From: Butyricimonas faecalis
GTDB lineage: Bacteria; Bacteroidota; Bacteroidia; Bacteroidales; Marinifilaceae
Assembly (NCBI RefSeq): GCF_003991565.1
Contig: NZ_CP032819.1
Span: 4,712,001 to 4,776,000 of the forward strand
Reading direction: 5' to 3'
DNA: 64,000 bases
Part shown: in pieces, positions 24,623 through 34,141 of the stretch
Numbering within the stretch: position 1 is the first letter of the stretch
How the letters are laid out: every line of letters begins with the position of its first letter
Made by a program: the position numbers and the translations under genes
Notes under the pieces: generated by a model
What the model was told of the DNA's origin: nothing
The model's input: the letters and a program-made list of their open reading frames with translations, nothing else
Database searches by the model: none

Positions 24623-26679
24623 AGTTTTATGCGAATTTGGAAAGAGAGATCAAATAGTTTGTTGTCATTGACTTGGGTTAGAGAAGAGCTAATGGTTGAT
24701 TTATCGGGATAGTAGGTGAGACCGGCTTTCAGGTAGAGCGTGATGAGGGTGAAAGGTTTCCAATTGAGATTGAGGTAGGAGCGAATGCCTCGATCGTACA
24801 AAGCGGGGAAAGAGTAACCGTAGAGAACGTTGTTTTCATAGGCGTATATCCTGGTGTTGTAGCTGTCCGTGTCGAAGTAAGCAAATCGGAACTGGGCTTT
24901 TAGGCTGGTTTGGAGGGATGAGTACATAAGGTCTTGATAGAACAAGTAACCGCCTTCCTGTTTTTCTTTTTTCACGTAACGCGTGTAACTGGTCCGGGTG
25001 CGGGATTTTAATCGCTCGCAGATGGAGTAGGTAAATTGGAACCTGTACTCCTGTTTCACACGGGAAACGGATTGAAGTTTTTCTCCTGTTTTATCGTCTT
25101 CCGGTTTGTCTTCATGTTTAAAATGAAACGAACAATCCCAGCGAGAGCGGTTGAACGTGACATCTCCCACGATCTCTTTCCCCTTGCCGGGAATGGTGGC
25201 TTGATAACGGGGTGAGAAAAAACGGAACCGGTCACAATAGATATTGATTTTTAGATTGCGGAAAGGGGTACTTTCGAAACCTAGGTATACTCCTTCTTCA
25301 TTTGTCGTGTTGGAGTATTCGGCAAAGCCTCCATTGTAGTGAGAGCGATAGCCTTTATCGTAGCGACGATAGAGGGCACATAGAGCGAGTTTAGGAATCC
25401 CGCTGTAGCGCAAACCGTTAACGGTAGCCCATGTCCCGTTGTCACTACGTGCTGTTTCCCCGAATAGATAGAAATGGTAACCTCCGGTTTTGTAGTCAAC
25501 GCTTACAAGTGTGCGTTGGTCACCCGTTTCATTGTATTGCTGGTAGGTGGCTTTTCCCTTGGTTAGGGCAGGCGAAAAATTGTAATGCAATAATTGAATG
25601 CCGATACGAAAGTAACGATGATTTAGACGGGTGGAGAGGCCTGTTGTAAATTCTTTTAAGACGTGTTTTTTCTCGCATTCCGAGAGGTTCCGGTGATAAC
25701 CTGTCGTGTAAAGGGTGGCGGTTTGCACGGCTTCCGGGGTAAGCGTGTCAAGATCAGTGAGATTACCGTCGGTCTTCTTATAAGAAACGAAAATTTCGGT
25801 AGTAATCGTGCGTGTCGGGTGCAGACGGGTGGCTATGCCTCGTAGATAGCGGTTTTCATCCGTGGAAGTGTAGGGGGCAATGCCATTTCCTGATTTCTCG
25901 TTACTAAGGGTGGAAGTCGATTTGCCGGAAGAGTAACCGCTCCATGCCAGTAATCCCTGTCCCCACTGCAATTTGTAGTCACCGATAATTACCCGCTGAA
26001 TGATTTTGTCCGGGGTGTAGCATACGTGGGCGGAAAAAAAGTCAAACCCCGTTTTCTGGTTTTTCGTGAAATAGTTTTCTCCCGCGTCATTTTCCAAAGT
26101 GAGTCCACCTTGCCAGCCTTGTCTGTTTGATATTTTGTATTTTAACAATGTACCCCAAGGAGGCCCTTGAAAGCGAGTTTGTTTTTTGGCGAGATAATCT
26201 TTTTCATACAAAAAAGCTTCCCTACTGTATTTTTTGTAACCGGCTTGTTTCGGACGAGTCGTTTTCAAGCGGGCAAGAATTTCTTGCGAGAAGTGATAAC
26301 GGGAGAATTTTTCGGGTACGTATGTGCCGATGCGGATAAAAGGTTTGATATTAGATAAATCCTGTTGGCTGATTCCGGTGACAAGTAAAAGTTCGTTCGG
26401 GTGAGTGAATGGCCCGTGTTTCTTGCGGAAGTCTAATAAGTTGTCTATCTGTGCATCGGAAAGAAAAAATAACATTTTGAGACTATCGAATCCGGCTGAG
26501 TTTAGGTTTATCGGTTGTGTGGAGAGATGAATCAACGAACTGACCATATCTTCATAATAATCTTCCGATGACTCTATATCATTTGCTTCTAAAAGTTTTT
26601 CAATATCCGGTATGCTCTGTGAGTACACGGAGTTGGGGATAATAAAAAATAGAATAACGACATATATAATTTGTCGCAT
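24619..26679 (-). CDS. Helix-hairpin-helix envelope protein with beta-barrel-like region
   Basis: 686 residues. Signal peptide (MRQIIYVVILFFIIPNSVYS), then a helical segment and two ComEA-like helix-hairpin-helix units (about 55-115: QPINLNSAGFDSLKMLFFLS, PFTHPNELLLVTGISQQDL). From about 150 to the end come repeated amphipathic strands with aromatic caps (LLKYKISNRQGWQGGLTLEN, VIIGDYKLQWGQGLLAWSGY), ending in LFDLSFQIRIKL, which suggests an outer-membrane barrel. The family is common in Bacteroidota and unnamed. HHH motifs bind DNA in ComEA, so a link to DNA at the envelope is possible but unproven. Confidence 0.75.
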   Translation of the reverse strand: MRQIIYVVILFFIIPNSVYSQSIPDIEKLLEANDIESSEDYYEDMVSSLIHLSTQPINLNSAGFDSLKMLFFLSDAQIDNLLDFRKKHGPFTHPNELLLVTGISQQDLSNIKPFIRIGTYVPEKFSRYHFSQEILARLKTTRPKQAGYKKYSREAFLYEKDYLAKKQTRFQGPPWGTLLKYKISNRQGWQGGLTLENDAGENYFTKNQKTGFDFFSAHVCYTPDKIIQRVIIGDYKLQWGQGLLAWSGYSSGKSTSTLSNEKSGNGIAPYTSTDENRYLRGIATRLHPTRTITTEIFVSYKKTDGNLTDLDTLTPEAVQTATLYTTGYHRNLSECEKKHVLKEFTTGLSTRLNHRYFRIGIQLLHYNFSPALTKGKATYQQYNETGDQRTLVSVDYKTGGYHFYLFGETARSDNGTWATVNGLRYSGIPKLALCALYRRYDKGYRSHYNGGFAEYSNTTNEEGVYLGFESTPFRNLKINIYCDRFRFFSPRYQATIPGKGKEIVGDVTFNRSRWDCSFHFKHEDKPEDDKTGEKLQSVSRVKQEYRFQFTYSICERLKSRTRTSYTRYVKKEKQEGGYLFYQDLMYSSLQTSLKAQFRFAYFDTDSYNTRIYAYENNVLYGYSFPALYDRGIRSYLNLNWKPFTLITLYLKAGLTYYPDKSTISSSLTQVNDNKLFDLSFQIRIKL

Positions 26680-26863
26680 GATATATGTTTTGATTAAAAT
26701 TCGTGTTAACGAGAAATTAATTACGTGACCATATACACGTAAATAGCCGATGTTTCAAAGGTAGGAAATGTCTTGGACATTTCCTATAAATCTTGTTTAA
26801 TTTGTGAAGTCTGCTATTTCTTTTGACACCACCTCATTTTTACATTGAATCTTTCCGGGTGGA

Positions 26864-27370
26864 TTAATTCGTCTTGTAATCGTATTTTACTTTTGCCAGT
26901 TCTTGGTTGGCATCCACGATTTTCTTTTTCAAAGATGCTTTGAAATCCACGATTTTAGCTTTTAATGTACTGTCGCCAACGGCTAAGATTTGTGCAGCCA
27001 AAATACCGGCATTCATGGCTCCGTTGATGGCGGTGGTGGCAACCGGGATGCCCGGAGGCATTTGGGCTATGGCTAAAAGAGCGTCCATCCCGTCGAGAGA
27101 AGCATTGATGGGAACACCGATCACGGGAATGGGCGTCATGGCTGCGATAACACCCGGTAGGTGTGCGGCCATGCCGGCTCCGGCGATGATCACTTCAATA
27201 CCCCGTTGCTGAGCATTTGTGGCAAAAGACTCCACTTCAGCCGGCGTGCGGTGAGCGGAGAGGGCATTGATTTCGAAAGGTATGCAAAAATCATTTAATA
27301 CTTTTGCGGCTTTTTCCATCACGGGCAGATCTGACGTGCTACCCATGATAATACTTACTTTTGGGTCCAT
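26864..27370 (-). CDS. purE: N5-carboxyaminoimidazole ribonucleotide mutase
   Basis: 168 residues, class I PurE: moves the carboxylate of N5-CAIR to C4 in purine synthesis. IIMGSTSDLPVM at the N-terminus, SAHRTPAEV (about 40-48), AGAGMAAHLPGVIAAMT and the family motif PIPVIGVPINA. Faces away from hpt, with overlapping divergent promoters around a TTTGCGCAAA palindrome. Confidence 0.97.
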   Translation of the reverse strand: MDPKVSIIMGSTSDLPVMEKAAKVLNDFCIPFEINALSAHRTPAEVESFATNAQQRGIEVIIAGAGMAAHLPGVIAAMTPIPVIGVPINASLDGMDALLAIAQMPPGIPVATTAINGAMNAGILAAQILAVGDSTLKAKIVDFKASLKKKIVDANQELAKVKYDYKTN

Positions 27371-27398
27371 ATTTTACCGGATTTTAAATTCAAAGTTG

Positions 27399-27416
27399 TA
27401 CTTTTGCGCAAAGTTA
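27399..27416. promoter_or_regulatory. Back-to-back purE and hpt -7 elements around a palindrome
   Basis: TACTTTTG at 27399 (plus) and TAACTTTG read on the minus strand at 27409-27416 abut and share TTTGCGCAAA. Two purine genes diverging from one palindrome suggests joint control; no regulator is known. Confidence 0.55.
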
Positions 27417-27477
27417 AATAAAAAAATGGATTAGAAAGACGACTAGGTCTGTCATTCAAAAGAGAAATACACACGGG

Positions 27478-28017
27478 ATGAAAAGAATCAAATTGCATGA
27501 TCGGAGTTTCCGGCTGATGATTGAGGCTGACGTGATTGACCGGGAGATCCAGAGGGTTGGAGCTCAGATGAATCGGGAACTGGCAGGTGAACGCCCTTTG
27601 TTTCTAGGAGTGTTGAACGGGGCGTTTATGTTCGTGTCTGATTTGTTGAAACATATCACAATCGACGGGGCGGAAATTAGTTTTGTGAAAATCGCTTCTT
27701 ATGCCGGGGTATCCTCGACGGGGAAAGTGCAGGACCTGATCGGATTGCGGGAAGATATCACGGGACGAACCGTGGTAATTCTGGAGGATATGATTGATTC
27801 GGGAGAATCCATCATGCACATGAAAAAAATGTTGGAAGAGAAACATCCGAAACAGGTGAAGGTGGCAGCCTTGTTCTACAAGCCGAAAGCGTTGAAATAC
27901 GACTTGACGATTGATTACAAGTGTATTGCTCTGGAAAATGATTTCGTGGTGGGACACGGCTTGGATTACGACGGGTTAGGGCGTAATTATCCTGACCTTT
28001 ATACAATTGAAAATTGA
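27478..28017 (+). CDS. hpt: Hypoxanthine phosphoribosyltransferase
   Basis: 179-residue purine salvage enzyme making IMP/GMP from hypoxanthine/guanine and PRPP. GVLNGAFMFVSDLLKH early, the PRPP loop VVILEDMIDSGESI (about 98-111), and the C-terminal base-contact block ENDFVVGHGLDYDGLGRNYP. Divergent from purE. Confidence 0.96.
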   Translation: MKRIKLHDRSFRLMIEADVIDREIQRVGAQMNRELAGERPLFLGVLNGAFMFVSDLLKHITIDGAEISFVKIASYAGVSSTGKVQDLIGLREDITGRTVVILEDMIDSGESIMHMKKMLEEKHPKQVKVAALFYKPKALKYDLTIDYKCIALENDFVVGHGLDYDGLGRNYPDLYTIEN

Positions 28018-28029
28018 AAATGAAAAAAC

Positions 28030-28108
28030 AAACTCCCTCCCCCCCTTCGGGGTACTTCCCCTCGGGCAGGGGAAGAAGGAGGTGGCAGCGAAGCTGACGG
28101 AGGAGTTT
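28030..28108. repeat. GC-rich intergenic hairpin element
   Basis: Long imperfect palindrome opening with AAACTCC and closing with GGAGGAGTTT, with an inner perfect stem CTTCCCCT / AGGGGAAG. It fills the hpt-obgE gap and is followed by an AT-rich run. It resembles in style the C/G-rich hairpins at 38110 and 39437, so probably a dispersed repeat family. Confidence 0.6.
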
Positions 28109-28147
28109 AATTTAAAATTTAAAATCATAAATCTAAAATAATAAAGA

Positions 28148-29140
28148 ATGGCATCAACGAACTTTGTCGATTACGTGAAAATATTCTGTCGTAGTGGAGC
28201 CGGAGGACCGGGATCTATGCATCTTCATCGGGATAAGCGTTCCGCCAAAGGAGGGCCTGATGGCGGTAACGGTGGACGCGGAGGACACGTGATATTAAAG
28301 GGAAACCGGAATTACTGGACTTTGATTCACTTGAAATACCAGCGTCACGTGTATGCCGAAGATGGAGAGAGCGGGAGTGGAAATCTGTGTACCGGAGCTG
28401 ACGGACAAGATGTCATTATAGATGTTCCACTGGGAACTGTTGCCCGGGACGCGGATACCGGGGAAACGATTTGCGAGATCACGAAAGACGAGGAGATTTG
28501 TATCGCTGTCCGCGGTGGTCGCGGTGGTTTGGGAAACTGGAATTTCCGTTCGGCCACGAATCAGACGCCTCGTTACGCGCAACCGGGAGAACCCCGGGTG
28601 GAACGGAATGTTATCCTGGAGTTGAAAGTACTTGCTGATGTCGGTTTGGTGGGTTTCCCGAATGCGGGTAAGTCAACTTTGTTATCCGTTGTTTCCGCGG
28701 CAAAACCGGAGATCGCGAACTACCCGTTTACCACGTTGGTTCCGAACCTGGGAATCGTGAATTACAGGGATAACCGTTCCTTTGTGATGGCTGATATTCC
28801 CGGAATCATCGAGGGTGCTCATTTGGGAAAAGGTCTGGGATTGCGTTTTTTGCGACATATCGAACGAAATTCAGTATTGCTGTTTATGGTCCCCTCGGAT
28901 AGTAAGGACATTCACGGGGAATATAAAATATTGTTGAACGAATTGAAACAATATAACCCCGAGTTATTGGATAAAAAACGACTTCTGGCTATCAGCAAAT
29001 CGGATTTTATTGACAAGGAATTGATGGCCGAGATGGAGAAAGATTTACCGGATATTCCCTACGTGTTCATTTCTTCCGTAACGGGGAGTGGAATCATGGA
29101 ATTGAAAGACATGTTGTGGAGAGTCTTGAACGAAGAATAG
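28148..29140 (+). CDS. obgE: Obg family GTPase
   Basis: 330 residues; essential ribosome-associated GTPase of late 50S assembly. The N-terminal glycine-rich Obg fold (1-157; [30 protein letters not shown]) is followed by the G domain with G1 [10 protein letters not shown] (about 165), the G2 region with [11 protein letters not shown]3 DIPGIIEGA and G5-like SSVTGSG. The usual NKxD motif reads SKSD here, a conservative variant. No C-terminal OCT domain, as is usual in this phylum. Confidence 0.96.
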   Translation: MASTNFVDYVKIFCRSGAGGPGSMHLHRDKRSAKGGPDGGNGGRGGHVILKGNRNYWTLIHLKYQRHVYAEDGESGSGNLCTGADGQDVIIDVPLGTVARDADTGETICEITKDEEICIAVRGGRGGLGNWNFRSATNQTPRYAQPGEPRVERNVILELKVLADVGLVGFPNAGKSTLLSVVSAAKPEIANYPFTTLVPNLGIVNYRDNRSFVMADIPGIIEGAHLGKGLGLRFLRHIERNSVLLFMVPSDSKDIHGEYKILLNELKQYNPELLDKKRLLAISKSDFIDKELMAEMEKDLPDIPYVFISSVTGSGIMELKDMLWRVLNEE

Positions 29141-29229
29141 CAAACAGCTTTTTTATCGAAAATTTTCATCGGTTTAATATAACCGATTTAGGGTATCTCA
29201 ACAATATACTACGTAATGTGATGATAAAG

Positions 29230-30219
29230 TTATTTATCATCTTTCAATTTCTTTATTTCTTTATCAAAATCACTTTCCAATAAATCCATTTCACGTTTGC
29301 GATAGATTTCGAACTCTTTTTCTGCTTTTTTAATCGCTTGTTTATGCGAAATGTTTCCCTTGTCAATCAAGACTTTCCGTTTATGAGCAATAATTTGTCT
29401 ATCCAGTGCTTCTATCCAATCTTTCATTGTCATGGAATTCATTTCTAACGCTTGGAATTCCGCAAAATCCAAGAAACCTGAAACAAGCAGATTCAAACGT
29501 TGGAGTTCAATCTCAGACAAATAGTTCTTGGCTATTTTCACATCATCTTTAGTTACATAGTTACCCTTGAAATTGGTCATTCCCACAAAAGGTTTTTCAT
29601 TATCCACACGATTATAGATTACTTCTGCGGCGGTATTCTCATGAACAGCATAGTGTAGTTTATTTTGTACGGTGGCAAAGAATGTTTTGGTCATTTCACT
29701 GCGAGGATCATAGTCTGTTGCGGTGGCATAAATATCCGTAACCTGTTGATAAAAATTGCGTTCACTGCTGCGAATATCCCTGATACGCTGCAAGAGCTCC
29801 CGGAAATAACGGTTCCCTCCTTGTTTCAATCGCTCGTCATCCATCGCGAACCCCTTTTGGATATATTCGTGAAGCCGTTGGGTTGCCCATCTTCGGAAAC
29901 GAGTTGCTACTTGCGATTGGATACGATAGCCCAAAGCAATAATCATATCAAGATTATAGTGGTCAATGTTACGTTTTACCTGACGATTGCCTTCTTGGCG
30001 AACTAACAAGAATTTCTTGTTAGTTGCCTCTAGCGTAAGTTCGCCATCTTTATATATGTTATCCACGTGTTGGCTGATATTTTGTTGTGTGGTACAATAT
30101 ATTTCTGCCAACTGATTTTGTGTCAACCATAGATCTTCATCGAAAAAACGTACAGATACACGAGTAATTTCGTTATCGTCTTGATAGAGTATTATTTTAT
30201 TTTCTTCTTTCATATTCAT
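29230..30219 (-). CDS. RhuM family protein
   Basis: 329 residues. Blocks typical of the RhuM (virulence protein) family: DLWLTQNQLAEIYCTTQQNI (about 29-48, helix-turn-helix-like), NIDHYNLDMIIALGYRI, FRRWATQRLHEYIQKGF and HYAVHENTAAEVIYNRVD, then a charged coiled tail ending in lysines and aspartates. RhuM genes are scattered by horizontal transfer and found on islands and beside restriction or toxin genes; the function is unknown. Here it stands alone between obgE and a membrane protein gene. Second Met at 30213 is an alternative start. Confidence 0.88.
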   Translation of the reverse strand: MNMKEENKIILYQDDNEITRVSVRFFDEDLWLTQNQLAEIYCTTQQNISQHVDNIYKDGELTLEATNKKFLLVRQEGNRQVKRNIDHYNLDMIIALGYRIQSQVATRFRRWATQRLHEYIQKGFAMDDERLKQGGNRYFRELLQRIRDIRSSERNFYQQVTDIYATATDYDPRSEMTKTFFATVQNKLHYAVHENTAAEVIYNRVDNEKPFVGMTNFKGNYVTKDDVKIAKNYLSEIELQRLNLLVSGFLDFAEFQALEMNSMTMKDWIEALDRQIIAHKRKVLIDKGNISHKQAIKKAEKEFEIYRKREMDLLESDFDKEIKKLKDDK

Positions 30220-30493
30220 AAATCGTTTCCTTTTGTTCCTTTGTTGTTCATTTTTTCTGAATGCTTGATTTTAAGCATATCTATAAAGTCCTTTGCCCTG
30301 GCTTGGAGAAGTAGACAATAGCGCTATTTTTGTCGTATTTGTTTTTACAAAAGTAGACATTTCCTGCATTTATTCACTACACTTCGTCCAAATTAGTAAT
30401 CTTACTATTTTTTATTTTAATTTTTTTTCAAGCAAACAAGGTAACCGAATACGTTAATCATCGTATATTCATAAGAATTTAAATAGATGACTT

Positions 30494-31534
30494 ATGAATT
30501 ACGGGATTAGTGTACTGTTTCGATTTATTCCCTTGTTGATGGCATTGATTTGTTTTTTCTTTGGAGGATATATCTTTGCTTACGGGAATGATGAAGCACG
30601 GTGGGTTGCGGGGCCGGTCGTATTTTCATTAGGCGTGCTTTGTATTGCGTTGTTTGCCACGGCAGCCACCATTATTCGACAATTGATTCACACGTACAAT
30701 CCTGTCGCGAAATATTTATTGCCCGGCATGGGGTATCTATTCGCTTTAGGAACAATGATCTGGGGTATTTGTTGGATAACTTCTCCTGAACCGCGGAATT
30801 TATTTGTCCCGGGACACGTGATTTGTGGCGTGTCGTTGATTGCAGCTTGTATTTCAACGGCGGCAACTTCATCTACTAAATTTACACTTATTCCGGTGAA
30901 TTCACGCGGGACAAGCGATAAAATTAATCCTAACGGTTTTTCGGGCACCGCGGAAACGGTGTTGATCGGGTTAACCGTTTTATTTTCCGCGGTAGCGTGG
31001 ATTTGGGCGATAGTATTGTTGTCTGGCTCCGGGGGCGATCATTGGGTTGCCGGGAGCGTGATGGCCGGGTTGGCTTGTATTTGTACGAGTTTGATCGGGC
31101 TGGTTGCAATTATATCTCGTCAGATCAGGAATGATTATGGGGAGAACGACCGAAAATATTGGCCGAGATTGGTGTTTTTCATGGGGACAATCTGCATCGT
31201 GGGGGGAATTGTCGAGTTGTTGGCAGCACCTGTCCCCGTGAATACAACCGGTTTTATTCTGATCGGCTTGGGCCTTGTTTGTTTCAGCATATCCAGCAAG
31301 GTGTTATTACTCGCCAAGGTTTGGTGTCAGGAATGCAAACTGGCGAATCGTATCCCGTTGATCCCCGTCATGACCGCTTTGTTGGCTCTTTTCTTGGGAG
31401 CGTTCCTCTTTGAAGAGGCAACGATTGACAGTGCGTTCTTCGTCCCTGCCCGGGTGCTGATCGGCTTGGGAGGTATCTGTTTTTCCTTGTTCTCGATTGT
31501 TAGTATTTTGGAAAGCGGGACTTCCGGTAAATAA
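30494..31534 (+). CDS. YhiM-like (DUF2776) inner membrane protein
   Basis: 346 residues with about ten hydrophobic segments in three visibly similar blocks, each with a WVAGPVV / FVPGHVI / WVAGSVM type motif followed by a CIxxxL helix. The pattern and the C-terminal VLIGLGGICFSLFSIVSILE match E. coli YhiM, a DUF2776 protein linked to acid tolerance. Function here is inferred by similarity only. An arginine deiminase gene, another acid-stress function, lies two genes away, but on the other strand. No promoter of the TAnnTTTG type found close by. Confidence 0.82.
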   Translation: MNYGISVLFRFIPLLMALICFFFGGYIFAYGNDEARWVAGPVVFSLGVLCIALFATAATIIRQLIHTYNPVAKYLLPGMGYLFALGTMIWGICWITSPEPRNLFVPGHVICGVSLIAACISTAATSSTKFTLIPVNSRGTSDKINPNGFSGTAETVLIGLTVLFSAVAWIWAIVLLSGSGGDHWVAGSVMAGLACICTSLIGLVAIISRQIRNDYGENDRKYWPRLVFFMGTICIVGGIVELLAAPVPVNTTGFILIGLGLVCFSISSKVLLLAKVWCQECKLANRIPLIPVMTALLALFLGAFLFEEATIDSAFFVPARVLIGLGGICFSLFSIVSILESGTSGK

Positions 31535-31676
31535 TATCCTTTTGGAGGTTTTGATTTGAGTTTATATTTCCGAATCGCGGGTACTCTTTTGGAGAGTTGC
31601 CGCGATTCTTTGTCTGTAATCTTTTAAAAGGCGGTAGAATTCGTTATTTTCGCCCCCGAAATAAAAGAATAAAATC

Positions 31677-32369
31677 ATGGCTAAAAAAGAAAAGGTACAG
31701 GAGATGTTTAACGGGATCGCCCCGAAATACGATTTGTTGAATCACCTGTTGTCAATGGGTATTGATAAAAGCTGGCGTCGGAAGGCGATGAAAGTTGTCG
31801 GGGCCGGACCGAAAGATTTGGTGCTGGATATAGCTTGCGGCACGGGCGATTTTTCGATCGAAGCGTTGAAACATGGAGTGAAACGAGTGGTCGGGGCCGA
31901 CATTTCAGAAAATATGCTGGCCGTGGCACGGGAGAAAGCGAAAGCAAAAGGCTTGTCCGACCAGCTTGATTTTCAATTTGGCGATAGCGAGAATCTCTCC
32001 TTCGATTCGAATACTTTTGATGCCGTGACAGTTGCTTTTGGCGTGCGTAATTTTGAACATCTTGAATTAGGATTGGCGGAAATGTGTCGGGTATTGAAAC
32101 CCGGGGGGAAGGTGGTCATTCTTGAATTTTCGACACCTGAACATTTCCCGATGAAACAATTGTATAATTTCTATTTTAAACACATCCTGCCTTTCGTGGG
32201 AGGCATGATTTCCGGCAACCGGAAGGCGTATGAATATTTGCCTGCTTCCGTGTTCGCGTTTCCGCAGGGAAAGAAATTTTTGGATATAATGCGAGATGCC
32301 GGCTACACGAATGTCTCGCAACAGCGGTTGACTTTCGGGATCGCTAGTTTGTACGAGGGAGAAAAATAA
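31677..32369 (+). CDS. menG: Demethylmenaquinone methyltransferase
   Basis: 230 residues; SAM-dependent C-methylation of demethylmenaquinone, the last step of menaquinone synthesis (UbiE family). MFNGIAPKYDLLNHLLSMGI, SAM-binding VLDIACGTGDFSIEA (about 49-63), VAFGVRNFEHLELGL and EFSTPEHFPMKQLYNFYFKH. Menaquinone is the likely partner of the membrane Hdr-like subunit at 56651. Terminator directly after the stop. Confidence 0.95.
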   Translation: MAKKEKVQEMFNGIAPKYDLLNHLLSMGIDKSWRRKAMKVVGAGPKDLVLDIACGTGDFSIEALKHGVKRVVGADISENMLAVAREKAKAKGLSDQLDFQFGDSENLSFDSNTFDAVTVAFGVRNFEHLELGLAEMCRVLKPGGKVVILEFSTPEHFPMKQLYNFYFKHILPFVGGMISGNRKAYEYLPASVFAFPQGKKFLDIMRDAGYTNVSQQRLTFGIASLYEGEK

Positions 32370-32400
32370 AAAGAGACTGAAAAAATCAGCCTCTTTTTAT
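32369..32400. terminator. Terminator between menG and arcA
   Basis: AAAAGAG-CTGA / TCAG-CTCTTTT stem with one mismatch, A-rich loop, then TTATTTTT; sits between convergent genes and works in both directions. Confidence 0.75.
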
Positions 32401-32402
32401 TT

Positions 32403-33692
32403 TTACCATTCAACAGCATCGCGGTTGATCGGCATGGTCATGCACCTTGCCCCACCGCCTCCGCGAGGAAGTTCCGATCCCTCGATGGTGATCATGTATT
32501 TTTCGTATTTATTCAGATCGACTTTGTTGCTGATCACGTCATTAGCACGAATAATCTCGAATCCGGCATTATTCATCGCTTCAACGGTATAGTTGTTGCG
32601 CGCATAACCTAACACTTTACCCGGGGCCACGCAGAAGAAGTTTGCACCACTGTGCCATTGCTCTCTCTCCATGTTCCAAGTCTCGTCCTCTCCACCGCAA
32701 TACACGGGTTCCAAATCCATGCCCAGCTTTTTCAAGGCGTGTAACAGCGTCTTTTCCCGACGGATGCTGACCAATTTCCCGTGTTGAATCTTGATGTGAA
32801 CCGTCTGGTAATTGCCCGGGCTCATGATCAAGGGTTCGTAAACCATGCACTTGTCCTTGTCCAAGAAAGTAAACACCATATCCAAATGAATGAACGATTC
32901 CGGGGAATGGGGTAATTCCTGCACGAGAATATGTTGCACCTTGTCTTCGTTCCGGTTGATGAAATTATACATCAAGGCATCGATGGCGCGGGTTGACGTG
33001 CGCACGCCGTTCCCGATCACCAGTATATCCTCCCGTGCAATCTGCACGTCACCCCCCTCGATGGTTATTTTACGGAGGGGATCGGGAGTTGTAGCCAGAT
33101 TCAACGTTTTGGTGTTAAATCCGGGAGTGAAGTCAAAAATGGATTGCATGATAATTGCCTCGCGATCGCGAACCGCGTTGGCCATCTTCCCGATAAGCAC
33201 TTCGTTGTACATGCTCATGGAAGCATCGCGGGTGAAGAAGAAATTGTGTAACGGACGCAAGTCGTACCAGTCTTTATTTAGGAATTTGGTCAACGTGTCG
33301 CGTTTCATTTCAACCCCTTCGATCAGTAAGCGAGCCAAATCTTCCGCGTCTTCATCCAATAATTGATCCTTGATCGATCCCTTGGGTGTATGCTCGGCAA
33401 TGAACGGTTCTATCTTTTCGATGCGGTTCAACACTTCCAGTTTCGTGGCATCGTCTTTTAAAATGTTTGTCAGGAGGTCTTTGACTTGATAGGTTGTCGT
33501 GATTTTACCTAAAACCTCACTGAGTTGTTTGTATTCTTTTCGTGCGATTGATAAATTTAGAATATCGCTATAGAGCGCCCTCTCAGCGTTCTCGGGAGTC
33601 ATGTTTTCTACCTCCTCGCCTGGTGTATGAAGTATTACTCCATTCAGTTTTCCGATTTCGGATTGAACATTTACCTCTACAATCTTAGACAT
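32403..33692 (-). CDS. arcA: Arginine deiminase
   Basis: 429 residues from ATG 33692 (MSKIVEVNVQSEIGKLNGVI, the family start); nine upstream codons are not conserved. Converts arginine to citrulline and ammonia. Guanidinium-binding and catalytic residues are visible: FFFTRDAS, EGGDV, HLDMVFTFLD (catalytic His and Asp), and the nucleophilic Cys in GGGGARCMTMPI near the C-terminus. No arcB, arcC or antiporter in the window, so the rest of the pathway, if present, is elsewhere. A TAnnTTTG element lies 25 bases upstream. Confidence 0.94.
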   Translation of the reverse strand: MSKIVEVNVQSEIGKLNGVILHTPGEEVENMTPENAERALYSDILNLSIARKEYKQLSEVLGKITTTYQVKDLLTNILKDDATKLEVLNRIEKIEPFIAEHTPKGSIKDQLLDEDAEDLARLLIEGVEMKRDTLTKFLNKDWYDLRPLHNFFFTRDASMSMYNEVLIGKMANAVRDREAIIMQSIFDFTPGFNTKTLNLATTPDPLRKITIEGGDVQIAREDILVIGNGVRTSTRAIDALMYNFINRNEDKVQHILVQELPHSPESFIHLDMVFTFLDKDKCMVYEPLIMSPGNYQTVHIKIQHGKLVSIRREKTLLHALKKLGMDLEPVYCGGEDETWNMEREQWHSGANFFCVAPGKVLGYARNNYTVEAMNNAGFEIIRANDVISNKVDLNKYEKYMITIEGSELPRGGGGARCMTMPINRDAVEW

Positions 33693-33716
33693 ATATGTGT
33701 TTTTTTGATTACCCGG

Positions 33717-33724
33717 CAAAATTA
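33717..33724 (-). promoter_or_regulatory. Candidate -7 promoter element of arcA
   Basis: TAATTTTG on the minus strand, matching TAnnTTTG, 25 bases before the ATG. Confidence 0.5.
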
Positions 33725-33804
33725 CGACATAAAGGCTGATAAACCTTATAAATCACCACTATAATTATGCAAAAAGCGAAAATAAATATGCACTATTTTA
33801 GAAA

Positions 33805-33931
33805 GAAAGGGATACGTCATGTACCCCTTTCAGTATCTCGAAGAGTTGTCCGGCCTCTTCGAGCTGGTTGCATCTTTAATATTTTGAGCATGCAATTCAA
33901 CATTTTCCGCCACTTTTGAAGTGGATTGCAT
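33805..33931. other. Cluster of stem-loops in a 450-base non-coding gap
   Basis: Three or four inverted repeats in 127 bases: GAAAGGG-TAC / GTA-CCCTTTC (33805-33831), perfect CTCGAAGAG / CTCTTCGAG (33837-33863), and ATGCAAT / ATTGCAT (33890-33931) enclosing CCACTT / AAGTGG. No frame of useful length. The gap between arcA and the next gene (33693-34141) otherwise holds only the arcA promoter and the hairpin at 34054. Could be a small RNA, a structured leader or decayed mobile DNA. Confidence 0.5.
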
Positions 33932-34053
33932 ACATTAGTTTCAATTAGAGCAATAGTTCACCCAAATATTTTCGCAAAATTAAAGAATAAAAATGATAAT
34001 TACAAGTAAATATCGACATAATTAGCTTAACAGAGGCTATTGATGTAATATTG

Positions 34054-34085
34054 AAAGTCACCCCGGGATAATCCGGGATGACTTT
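34054..34085. terminator. Terminator-like hairpin downstream of the barrel protein gene
   Basis: AAAGTCA-CCCGG / CCGGG-TGACTTT stem, loop GATAAT, with weak T runs. Lies after the stop of the minus-strand gene at 34142. Confidence 0.55.
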
Positions 34086-34141
34086 TGATAACCCAAACGG
34101 AATTTTGCAAATGATGGGTTATTTCTTTTGAAAATGTGAAT

